DNA from: BOG-908 sp964244615
Lineage (GTDB): Bacteria; Pseudomonadota; Alphaproteobacteria; Acetobacterales; Acetobacteraceae
Direction: 5' to 3'
Assembly (NCBI GenBank): GCA_964244615.1
Contig: CAXTJP010000039.1
Span: 1-22,866 of the forward strand
DNA: 22,866 bases
In this document: in pieces, positions 16,810 to 22,866 of the stretch
Numbering within the stretch: position 1 is the stretch's first letter
How the letters are laid out: each line of letters opens with the position of its first letter
Notes under the pieces: model-generated
What the model was told of the DNA's origin: nothing
The model's database searches: none
Seen by the model: only the letters and a program-made list of their open reading frames with translations
Program-made: the position numbers and the translations under genes

Positions 16810-16919
16810 CTTCTTTCTGAAGAAAGAAGCAAAGACTTTTGTTCATTGGCGTACGCGTTGCAACAAACACCCGACCCGATGGACAAAAGTTTTTTGGTTC
16901 TTTTTTTCAAAAAAGAACC
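16810..16919. repeat. AT-rich repeat cluster: two divergent ~40-bp hairpin units
   Basis: In a stretch far poorer in GC than its surroundings lie two copies of a unit that also makes up the element at 22376-22460. Unit one runs on the minus strand from 16847 to 16810: AATGAACAAAAGTCTTT, then a hairpin CTTCTTTC / GAAAGAAG with a tetraloop. Unit two runs on the plus strand from about 16882 to 16919: ACAAAAGTTTTTTG, then GGTTCTTTTTT / AAAAAAGAACC with a 2-base gap. They point away from each other across 35 bp of ordinary GC-rich sequence. The first abuts the TTG start of xth, the second lies seven bases beyond the end of the Fe-S carrier gene. No transposase or target duplication is evident. Confidence 0.8.
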
Positions 16920-16925
16920 GTTTCC

Positions 16926-17288
16926 TTAATCTATGGAAAAACTAGTGCCACACCCACAAGCACTCGTAGCGTTCGGGTTGCGTATCTTGAAATAACTACC
17001 CATCAGCTCGTCGGCGTAATGCAGCTCGGCCCCGCCCAGTAGATCGAGGCTGGTCGGGTCCACCACCACACGCGCGGCACCACGCTCGATCACCAGGTCG
17101 TCCGGGTTGGTCGCCTCGTCGAGGTCGAACTTGTATTGGAAGCCGCTGCAGCCCCCGGCGAGGACGGCCACGCGCAGGGCGGCGGTGCGCCCCTCGGCGG
17201 CCACGATCTCGGCTACGCGGTCCAGGGCTCGGTCGGTCACGGTGAAGCTCATGGGCCAGACATAGGCAGGCGCGGGGGTTTCTGCCAT
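16926..17288 (-). CDS. erpA: A-type iron-sulfur carrier protein (ErpA/IscA-like)
   Basis: Receives Fe-S clusters from the assembly scaffold and delivers them to apo-proteins. The 120-residue frame carries the three conserved cysteines in GGCSGFQYKF and SACGCGTSF near the C-terminus, and the internal pattern VVDPTSLDLLGGAELHYADELMGSYFKIRNPNA typical of this family. I use ATG 17288 because a weak AAGAGG precedes it; ATG 17252 gives a 108-residue protein starting MSFTVTDRALDR, where family similarity begins, and has no visible ribosome-binding site. ErpA is preferred over IscA because no isc or suf genes are adjacent and because this gene commonly sits divergent from dgt in alphaproteobacteria (remembered context). 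Only 44 bp separate it from dgt. Confidence 0.9.
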   Translation of the reverse strand: MAETPAPAYVWPMSFTVTDRALDRVAEIVAAEGRTAALRVAVLAGGCSGFQYKFDLDEATNPDDLVIERGAARVVVDPTSLDLLGGAELHYADELMGSYFKIRNPNATSACGCGTSFSID

Positions 17289-17332
17289 CCCCCTCTTGTC
17301 AGCCGCCAGGTTTCGCCGTCAGTCGCCGGATC

Positions 17333-18481
17333 ATGGACCTTGCCCCCTACGCCGTGCACGCCGCCACGTCCCGCGGGCGTCTGCACCACGAACCAGACGC
17401 GTCGTCGCGCAGCCCGTGGCAGCGCGACCGGGACCGCATCATCCACAGCTCGGCGTTTCGAAAACTGCAGTACAAAACCCAAGTTTTCGTCAACCACGTG
17501 GGCGATTTCTACCGCACGCGGCTGACGCACAGCCTGGAGGTGGCGCAAATCGCCCGGTCCATCGCACGGGAGCTGCAGCTGGACGAGGACCTGACCGAGG
17601 CGCTGGCCCTGGCGCACGACCTCGGCCATCCACCGTTCGGCCATGCCGGCGAGGACGCGCTGAACGCCCGGATGAAGCCTTGGGGCGGGTTCGACCACAA
17701 CGCCCAGACGTTGCGCGTGGTCACCCGGCTGGAAGCGCGCTATGCCGCGTTCGACGGGCTGAACCTGACCTGGGAGACGCTGGAGGGACTGGTCAAGCAT
17801 AACGGCCCGCTGGCCAAGCCGCCGGCCTACATCGCCGCCTACAACGCGCGGCACGACCTTATGCTGGGGTCGCAGCCTTCCGCCGAGGCGCAGGTCGCCT
17901 CGCTGTCGGACGACATCGCCTATCACAGCCACGACCTCGACGACGGCATGCGCTTCGGCCTGTTCGGGTTCGACGAGATACGCCACCTGCCGATCGTGGG
18001 CGAGGCGCTGGGGCAGGCGCGGCTGGCGAGCCTGGACATGCCGCCGCAGCGGCTGCGCCACGAGACCATCCGGCGGGTGATCCACGAGCTGGTCAGCGAC
18101 CTCGTGGCCGAGACGCGGCGCCGGCTCGCCTCGCTGGGGCCGGAGACGGCGGACCAGATCAGGCGCGCGAAGAAGCCGGTCGTGGGCTTCTCGCCCGGCC
18201 TGGCAGAGGCCAACCACGCCATCAAGGAATTCCTGCGCGCCCGTATGTATCATCACTGGCGGGTGAACCGCATGACCGCGAAGGCGCGCCGGATGACCGA
18301 GGAGCTGTTCGCCCTGCTGCATGCCGACCCGTCGACGCTGCCGGATGGCTGGCGCGCCCAGGCCGGCGAGGCGCAGCCGGCGCAGGCGGCCTCGGTCGTG
18401 TGCGACTACGTGGCCGGGATGACGGACCGGTTCGCGCAGGAGGAGTTCCGGCGGCTGACGGACCTGTCCGTTCCGGGTTGA
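17333..18481 (+). CDS. dgt: Deoxyguanosinetriphosphate triphosphohydrolase-like HD protein
   Basis: Hydrolyses dNTPs to nucleoside and tripolyphosphate, controlling dNTP pools. The 382 residues match the dGTPase-like subgroup. The HD metal site is complete: RTRLTHSLEV (H66), LALAHDLGHPPFGHAGE (H95, D96) and the last aspartate in LSDDIAYHSHDLDDG (D193). Other family landmarks are RDRDRIIHSSAFRKLQYKTQVF, KPWGGFDHNAQTLRVVTRLE and the YHHWRVNRMTAKAR region. Start ATG 17333 has no strong ribosome-binding site but the conserved sequence begins soon after. The precise nucleotide preference of this subgroup is not decided by sequence. It diverges from the Fe-S carrier gene and converges on the following proline-rich gene with 10 bp between stops. 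Confidence 0.95.
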   Translation: MDLAPYAVHAATSRGRLHHEPDASSRSPWQRDRDRIIHSSAFRKLQYKTQVFVNHVGDFYRTRLTHSLEVAQIARSIARELQLDEDLTEALALAHDLGHPPFGHAGEDALNARMKPWGGFDHNAQTLRVVTRLEARYAAFDGLNLTWETLEGLVKHNGPLAKPPAYIAAYNARHDLMLGSQPSAEAQVASLSDDIAYHSHDLDDGMRFGLFGFDEIRHLPIVGEALGQARLASLDMPPQRLRHETIRRVIHELVSDLVAETRRRLASLGPETADQIRRAKKPVVGFSPGLAEANHAIKEFLRARMYHHWRVNRMTAKARRMTEELFALLHADPSTLPDGWRAQAGEAQPAQAASVVCDYVAGMTDRFAQEEFRRLTDLSVPG

Positions 18482-18491
18482 GCCGCGGGCC

Positions 18492-19604
18492 TTATTGGAT
18501 GGTGACGTCGCCCGGCGGCGGCGGGTAGCCGTAGGCAGGACCGGGACCGTAAGGGCTGCCGTAACCACCGTAATAGGCGCCCGGCATCGGGTAGGCCGGG
18601 TAGGGCCGGTAGACCGGGCCGCCATACCACCTGGCGCGCGGCCTCGGTGGTGGTTCGGCAGCCGGCGCATCCTGGTCCGGTGAGGGGTTTGCCAGCACGC
18701 GCCGGGCGATTGCGGGCTCGGGCGTCGGCCGGGCAGTGTAGGGCAGGCCGAGCATGTGCGGCGGTTCGGACATCACCAGCACCTTGGGCGCCCTCGTGGC
18801 ACCCTGTGTCAGCCAGTGGGGCAAGGCCAGGCCCGGCCTGCCGGCACCTGCCAGCCGTAGTCTCGGCTCGGTGCGCAGCAGGGCTGCCTCCGGGTGCGCC
18901 CGGACGTGCCAGGCATGCTCGACCGGCCTCGGCCGGATCGCCGCGGCAGGCGCCTCCCGGGCCGGCACGATGCGCTGCGTGGCGGCGGTCCGCCAGACCC
19001 GGGCGGCGGGTCTGGCCGGCATCGTGGCAGGGGGCGCGTCGGCAGGGTCCTCGGCCATCGCCGCATCCTTGACCGGTGATGCCACGACTGGCGGCGCGGG
19101 CTCCTCGGCCTTCACCAGCGCTGCTTGCGGCGGCCCGGCTTGCGGCGGCACGGCCAGAGGCGGCGGGACGACGGCCGGTGGTGTGGGCCCCGGCAGCATT
19201 GCCTGGACGGTTTGCACGGGCAGCTGCCCGGCCAGGGATGCGCGTGACTGCTGCCAGGACACCAGCGAACTGGTCGCCAGCGTCGCCAGCGTCGCGGCCA
19301 CCGTCGATTGGCAGATCCTGGTGACGTTACTCTGTCCGAACCGTGCGCCGAGCCTGGCCGTGGCGCGGGTCGCGCCCACGCCGTCCAGCCAGGCCGCCGG
19401 CCTGTCCGGCGTGACGGCCTCCGCCGCCGGTGGTGCCGGCTTCGTCTCGGCCGCGTTCGGCACCTTGCCCCGCCAGTGTCGCGGGCGTCGCAGGGCGGTG
19501 GCGGGCGGGCAGGATGCCGCGGTCAGGGGCGCCTCGGCGGGCGGCGCGGCGTCGAGCGGGTGGTAGTCGATGATCCCACCATCGAAGATGCTCAGACGCC
19601 GCAT
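18492..19604 (-). CDS. Pro/Ala-rich protein of unknown function with Tyr/Gly/Pro-rich tail
   Basis: A 370-residue protein I do not recognise. The start is ATG 19604 because GGAGG lies six bases upstream; the frame is open further but that is unsupported. The N-terminus MRRLSIFDGGIIDYHPLDA is compact and not a signal peptide. Residues about 105-130 (ICQSTVAATLATLATSSLVSW) are the only moderately hydrophobic stretch and might be a membrane anchor. Most of the rest is proline- and alanine-rich and probably disordered. The C-terminus is a low-complexity PxYxGGY-type segment (RWYGGPVYRPYPAYPMPG and on), as seen in surface or envelope-linked proteins. A long shadow of argS on this strand extends the frame and should be ignored. 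It is divergent from argS across 247 bp and convergent with dgt. Confidence 0.75.
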   Translation of the reverse strand: MRRLSIFDGGIIDYHPLDAAPPAEAPLTAASCPPATALRRPRHWRGKVPNAAETKPAPPAAEAVTPDRPAAWLDGVGATRATARLGARFGQSNVTRICQSTVAATLATLATSSLVSWQQSRASLAGQLPVQTVQAMLPGPTPPAVVPPPLAVPPQAGPPQAALVKAEEPAPPVVASPVKDAAMAEDPADAPPATMPARPAARVWRTAATQRIVPAREAPAAAIRPRPVEHAWHVRAHPEAALLRTEPRLRLAGAGRPGLALPHWLTQGATRAPKVLVMSEPPHMLGLPYTARPTPEPAIARRVLANPSPDQDAPAAEPPPRPRARWYGGPVYRPYPAYPMPGAYYGGYGSPYGPGPAYGYPPPPGDVTIQ

Positions 19605-19851
19605 CACTTGCCTCCGCACGAAGGATTGGTGCCGGTTCACTGCCCGGGCCGCGGGCGATGATTTTGCCAATACCCGTTGCAGTAGACGACAGGTGTCGAG
19701 CAGCAGCAAGGGATATGTCGACCTTGAAACAGCCTTCGCTGCGGGTTTTTGCCCGGTGTGTTGCGCCGGTTTGCCCCCGCCGGCACGAGCGCGTAGCAGA
19801 ACCCGGCAAGCGGCCTGCCGCAGCCACCCAGCGATGACCGGAACCACACGC
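19605..19851. other. Intergenic region between divergent proline-rich gene and argS
   Basis: About 247 bp that should carry the promoters of both genes. On the minus strand TTGCTG and TCTACT are 17 bases apart (about 19690-19720) and could be a promoter of the proline-rich gene; for argS I find no pair with acceptable spacing. No ORF, repeat or strong hairpin is evident. Confidence 0.4.
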
Positions 19852-21630
19852 GTGACAACAGACCTGTTTGCCGACATGCGCGCCCATGTCCTGATGGTGC
19901 TTCGTGCCGAATGGCCGGGCCTGCCGGACGAGGTGGCCGCCCGGGTCGAGGTCACGCCGGCGCGCGACGCGGCCCATGGCGACATGGCGACCAACGCCGC
20001 GATGGTCTCGGCCCGGCCAGCCGGCCGCAAGCCGGCGGAGCTTGCGGCGGCCATCGCCGCGGGCCTGCACGCGGCCGGGGTGCTGGCCGAGCCTGCCGGG
20101 CCGGGCTTCGTCAACATCCGGCTGCCGAACGCCGTCCTGCAAAGCCAGCTGGCCGTCATCCTGCGGGCCGGCGAGGGCTTTGGCGACGGCACCGTGGGAC
20201 GAGGCGCGGCGGTGAACGTGGAGTACGTGTCCGCCAATCCGACAGGTCCCATGCATATCGGCCACTGCCGTGGCGCCGTGGTGGGCGACGCGCTGTCGAA
20301 CCTGCTGCGCAAGGCGGGCTACGCGGTCACCAAGGAATACTACGTCAACGACGCCGGCGGGCAGGTGGTGGCGCTGGCCTGGGCCGCCTACTGGCGCTAC
20401 CTGCAGGCGATCGGCACGGCGCTGACCGAGGAGGCGTACGCCGCCCTGGTGCCGGGCGGCCTGCAATACCGCGGCGACTACCTGGTGCCGGTCGGCCTGG
20501 AGCTGGCGGCCCAGCACGGCGCGGGGCTCGCCGACGGGGGCGCACCCGCCGCGCCGTCGGTGTGGCTGGACATCGTGCGCGACACCACGATTGCGAAGAT
20601 GCTGGACTCCATAAGAGAGGATCTGGCGGCACTCGGCGTGGTGCCGGACGTCTTCACGTCCGAGCGCGCGCTGCTGGAGAGCGGTGCGGTGGCGCGCGCC
20701 ATCGACGCGCTGCGTGCCAGGAACCTGATCTACGAGGGCGTGCTGGAACCGCCAAAGGGCCACGTTCCGGACGACTGGGAACCGCGACCGCAGACGCTGT
20801 TCCGATCGACGCGTTTCGGCGACGACGTCGACCGGCCGCTGCGCAAATCCGATGGCAGCAACACGTATTTCGCCAACGACATCGCCTACCACGCCGACAA
20901 GGTGGCGCGTGGCGCCGCGGTGATGATCGACGTGTGGGGCGCCGATCACGGCGGCTACGTCTCGCGCATGAAGGCCGCGGTGCGCGCGCTGGCGGACCAC
21001 GGCGAAACGCTCGACATCGTGCTGTGCCAGATCGTGCATGTCCTGCGCGGCGGCGTTCCGGTGCGCATGAGCAAGCGCGCCGGCACGTTCGTGACGTTGC
21101 GTGACCTGATCGACGAAGTTGGCCGCGACGCGGTGCGCTTCACCATGCTGACGCGCAAATCCGACGCGCAGATGGAGTTCGACCTGGACCTGGCGATCAC
21201 CAAGACGAACGAGAACCCGGTCTATTACGTGCAGTACGCCCATGCGCGCTGCCGCTCCGTGCTGCGCCGTGCGGCCGAGCATTTTTCCGCCGAAGCCCTG
21301 GCTTCGGAAGCGCTGGCGGAGATCGACCTGGCGTGCCTGGCGGCCGAGCCGGAGCTTGCCCTGATGCGCCGGCTGGTCGCCTGGCCGCGGCAGGTGGAGG
21401 CGGCGGCGCTGGCCCGTGAGCCACATAGGATCGCGTTTTTTCTCCATGACTTAGCGGCCGACTTTAATTCGCTATGGAACCGCGGCAACGATGATGCTAC
21501 GTTGCGCTTTATCCAGGACGGGCGACCCGCCGAGACGCTTGCCAGGCTGGCACTGGTGTCGGCCACGGCCATCGTCATCCGCTCCGGCCTGGCGGTGCTC
21601 GGCGTCGTGCCCGTCGAGGAGATGCGTTAG
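19852..21630 (+). CDS. argS: Arginyl-tRNA synthetase
   Basis: Charges tRNA-Arg; class I synthetase, 592 residues from GTG 19852. That start gives MTTDLFADMRAHVL, matching the usual N-terminus of related ArgS proteins; ATG 19834 would add six residues and neither has a strong ribosome-binding site. The N-terminal additional domain (about 1-115) includes VEVTPARDAAHGDMATNAAM. The HIGH signature is in NPTGPMHIGHCRGAVVGD (H135-H138), and the KMSKS-equivalent is RMSKR in PVRMSKRAGTF (405-409); an altered KMSKS is usual for ArgS. The C-terminal DALR anticodon domain starts near NPVYYVQYAHARCRSV. The stop TAG is 11 bp before the SPOR gene, whose Shine-Dalgarno begins directly after it, so the two are cotranscribed. 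Confidence 0.97.
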   Translation: MTTDLFADMRAHVLMVLRAEWPGLPDEVAARVEVTPARDAAHGDMATNAAMVSARPAGRKPAELAAAIAAGLHAAGVLAEPAGPGFVNIRLPNAVLQSQLAVILRAGEGFGDGTVGRGAAVNVEYVSANPTGPMHIGHCRGAVVGDALSNLLRKAGYAVTKEYYVNDAGGQVVALAWAAYWRYLQAIGTALTEEAYAALVPGGLQYRGDYLVPVGLELAAQHGAGLADGGAPAAPSVWLDIVRDTTIAKMLDSIREDLAALGVVPDVFTSERALLESGAVARAIDALRARNLIYEGVLEPPKGHVPDDWEPRPQTLFRSTRFGDDVDRPLRKSDGSNTYFANDIAYHADKVARGAAVMIDVWGADHGGYVSRMKAAVRALADHGETLDIVLCQIVHVLRGGVPVRMSKRAGTFVTLRDLIDEVGRDAVRFTMLTRKSDAQMEFDLDLAITKTNENPVYYVQYAHARCRSVLRRAAEHFSAEALASEALAEIDLACLAAEPELALMRRLVAWPRQVEAAALAREPHRIAFFLHDLAADFNSLWNRGNDDATLRFIQDGRPAETLARLALVSATAIVIRSGLAVLGVVPVEEMR

Positions 21631-21641
21631 AGGAGACTGCC

Positions 21642-22376
21642 GTGTCGAACGTGCCGAACATCACGCAGAATTTCGGCCGCCCGTCCTACCGGCCGGAGGC
21701 GCCGGCGGGCATGGACGCCGATGTCAGGCGCATGGCCCTGGTGGCGATCGGGCTCGGTGGCGTCCTGGCAGTGGTGATCGGCATCGTCAGCCTGTCGCAC
21801 CACGTCCATCATGGGGTGCCGGTGATCGAGGCGGTAGCCGGTCCGGTGCGGGTCAAGCCGCTCGATCCCGGCGGGATGAAGGTGGCCGGCGCCGAGGAGG
21901 CGGCGAGCGGCGTGGAAGCGCTGGGCCCGACTTCGGAGAAGCCGGCGATCCGGGCGCTGCGTGCCAAGACGCGCCAGGCTGGTTTGCACGAGGCTGCGAC
22001 GCACGCCGCACCGGTGCACGCGGTGGTGGCGGAGCAGCGTCCCGTGTCATCCCCGGCCATCGTTCCGGCCCCGCCCGTGCAGAAGGCATCCGCGACGCAG
22101 GCCCTGCCCGTGGCGCCGATGGCCGCGCCACGCGGGACGACCGTGCAGCTCGCCGCGTTCGACACCCAGCAGGCGGCCGAGCAGGACTGGGGCAAGATGG
22201 CCGAGAAGATACCCGGCCTGTTCGACGGGCACCGCCCTGAGGTCGAGCGTGCCAAACTGGCGGGCCGCGCGGTTTACCGCCTGCGCACCGGCGGTTTCGC
22301 CACCATCGCCGCCGCCACCGAGTTCTGCGGCAAGGTGCGCGCCCGAGGCGGCGACTGCTCGATCGCCGCTTTCTGA
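21642..22376 (+). CDS. SPOR-domain single-pass inner-membrane protein
   Basis: A 244-residue protein predicted to bind denuded septal peptidoglycan. Start GTG 21642 is set by AGGAG (21631-21635) six bases upstream. A cytoplasmic N-terminus of about 30 residues is followed by one membrane helix (MALVAIGLGGVLAVVIGIVSL, about 31-51) and a Pro/Ala-rich periplasmic linker (about 55-160). A C-terminal SPOR domain (about 165-244) starts TTVQLAAFDTQQAAEQDWGKM and contains YRLRTGGFATIAAATEFCGKVRARGGDCSI, with two cysteines near the end. Position between argS and nagZ is the standard alphaproteobacterial arrangement and fits a role in cell division or wall remodelling. Its stop codon touches the AT-rich palindromic element. 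Confidence 0.93.
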   Translation: MSNVPNITQNFGRPSYRPEAPAGMDADVRRMALVAIGLGGVLAVVIGIVSLSHHVHHGVPVIEAVAGPVRVKPLDPGGMKVAGAEEAASGVEALGPTSEKPAIRALRAKTRQAGLHEAATHAAPVHAVVAEQRPVSSPAIVPAPPVQKASATQALPVAPMAAPRGTTVQLAAFDTQQAAEQDWGKMAEKIPGLFDGHRPEVERAKLAGRAVYRLRTGGFATIAAATEFCGKVRARGGDCSIAAF

Positions 22377-22460
22377 ATGAACAAAAGTCTTTTGCTTCTT
22401 TTCCTCAAAAAAGAAGAGTCTTCTTTCTTGAAAGAAAGAAGCAAAGAACTTTTCTTCATT
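22376..22460. repeat. 85-bp AT-rich palindromic element (inverted pair of ~40-bp hairpin units)
   Basis: Exactly fills the gap between the SPOR gene and nagZ. The outer 26 bases are inverted repeats matching at 23 of 26 positions (22376-22401 against the complement of 22435-22460). Each half also forms its own hairpin: CTTCTTTT / AAAAGAAG (22395-22416) and CTTCTTTC / GAAAGAAG (22420-22441). The left half shares the 17-mer AATGAACAAAAGTCTTT with 16831-16847 (complement). The left end shares the last base of the SPOR stop codon, and the right end supplies the first base of the presumed TTG start of nagZ. The layout is that of paired REP sequences (BIME), though AT-rich. Confidence 0.85.
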
Positions 22461-22866
22461 TGAAGGCGGCGATCCTGGGCATCGCCGGTCGCGTCCTCTC
22501 GGCTGAGGAGGCTGCCTGCCTAGGAGAGGCGCAGCCGGTCGGGGTCATCCTGTTCGGGCGCAACGTCACGGATCCGGCCCAGTTGGCCGCGCTGGTCGAG
22601 TCGCTCCGCGCCTGTCTGCCGGACGCGCTGCTGATGGTGGACCAGGAGGGCGGCCGGGTCGCCAGGTTGCGACCGCCGCACTGGCGCGCCCATCCGCCGG
22701 CGGGCGCCCTGCATAGTGAGCGGGCGGCCTGGCTCACCGGCGCGCTGATCGGGCTCGATTGCGCCGCCGCCGGCTTCGACCTGGTGGCGGCCCCGGTGCT
22801 GGACGTGGCGTCGTCGGACGGCCACGCGGTGATCGGCGACCGCGCCTTTGGCGCCGACCCGGCGGT
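22460..22866 (+). CDS. nagZ: Beta-N-acetylhexosaminidase NagZ (partial, N-terminal 135 residues)
   Basis: Glycoside hydrolase family 3 enzyme that removes N-acetylglucosamine from anhydromuropeptides in peptidoglycan recycling; cytoplasmic. The frame runs off the right edge. Conserved parts are KAAILGIAGRVLSAEE, PVGVILFGRNVTDPAQL, the signature LLMVDQEGGRVARLRPPH, LVAAPVLDVAS and VIGDRAFGADP. The best start is TTG 22460: similarity begins immediately after it and no ATG or GTG occurs in this frame across the upstream AT-rich element, which is open but clearly not protein-coding. No good Shine-Dalgarno is seen; AAAGAA 9-14 bases upstream is the nearest purine run. Full-length relatives are about 340 residues, so about 200 are outside the window. 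Confidence 0.93.
   Translation, partial: MKAAILGIAGRVLSAEEAACLGEAQPVGVILFGRNVTDPAQLAALVESLRACLPDALLMVDQEGGRVARLRPPHWRAHPPAGALHSERAAWLTGALIGLDCAAAGFDLVAAPVLDVASSDGHAVIGDRAFGADPA

Noticed and set aside
16896..16919. GGTTCTTTTTT / AAAAAAGAACC hairpin as a dedicated terminator of the Fe-S carrier gene
   Set aside because: It may terminate transcripts, but the tail on that strand is A-rich rather than T-rich, and the same unit occurs elsewhere at gene starts, so it is listed as a repeat.
16810..16919. Insertion sequence or prophage remnant
   Set aside because: No transposase or integrase fragment and no target-site duplication; the repeated units are too short and hairpin-shaped, like REP sequences.
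19605..20312. Upstream extension of the proline-rich gene frame into argS
   Set aside because: ATG 19604 has a perfectly placed GGAGG; the extension is antisense argS.
19327..21447. 706-codon minus-strand frame opposite argS
   Set aside because: Antisense to a motif-complete ArgS; no signature and no ribosome-binding site.
22376..22462. Reading the nagZ frame through the AT-rich element as extra coding sequence
   Set aside because: The frame is open, but the peptide would be a Lys/Phe/Ser-rich translation of a palindrome and relatives begin at the LKAAILG-type sequence.

Overview
The window is very GC-rich, densely coding DNA from an alphaproteobacterium, most likely of the Acetobacteraceae (Rhodospirillales/Acetobacterales). 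The call rests on a hisZ-purA pair, an erpA-dgt-argS-SPOR-nagZ neighbourhood, a MaeB-type malic enzyme fused to a phosphotransacetylase domain, an RpoH with the QKKLFFNLR box, and short GC-rich and AT-rich palindromic repeats of a kind I associate with this family (from memory, not a search). I see no phage, insertion sequence, CRISPR array, tRNA or rRNA.

Layout. 1-823 (minus, cut by the left edge): Nnr, NAD(P)H-hydrate repair. 932-3643 (+): secreted two-domain M16 zinc peptidase. 3731-6019 (+): MaeB, overlapping tail-to-tail with a one-helix membrane protein (6003-6281, minus). 6401-8115 (+): pyrF and an RluA/RluD-type pseudouridine synthase, which appears to start at CTG inside pyrF's stop codon behind a perfect AGGAGG. 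8116-8376: rpoH control region with a strong sigma70-type promoter. 8377-9261 (+): rpoH, closed by a strong terminator. 9301-14245 (minus): apparent operon hisZ - purA - pseudokinase - small multi-pass membrane protein. 14452-15649 (+): MBL-fold hydrolase and a DUF2256 zinc protein. 15650-16029: about 380 bp with no recognisable gene. 16030-17288 (minus): xth (TTG start) and an A-type Fe-S carrier, separated by an AT-rich repeat cluster. 17333-18481 (+): dGTPase-like HD hydrolase. 18492-19604 (minus): Pro/Ala-rich protein of unknown function. 19852-22866 (+): argS, a SPOR-domain membrane protein and the start of nagZ, with an AT-rich palindromic element between the last two.

Most genes are housekeeping: purine, pyrimidine and histidine synthesis, translation, heat-shock sigma factor, DNA repair, Fe-S assembly, dNTP control and cell-wall recycling. 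Two things stand out. First, a two-gene unit downstream of purA encodes a kinase-fold protein that has lost its recognisable catalytic residues and ends in a hydrophobic tail, coupled by an ATGA overlap to a small membrane protein. Second, an AT-rich unit of about 40 bp occurs four times: as an inverted pair at 22376-22460 and as a divergent pair at 16810-16919. In both places it directly abuts a gene (nagZ, xth) whose only plausible start is TTG. A separate GC-rich palindrome family (three copies at 13073-13118 and 14361-14386) has contributed the last codons of hisZ. None of these could be tested here by database search.
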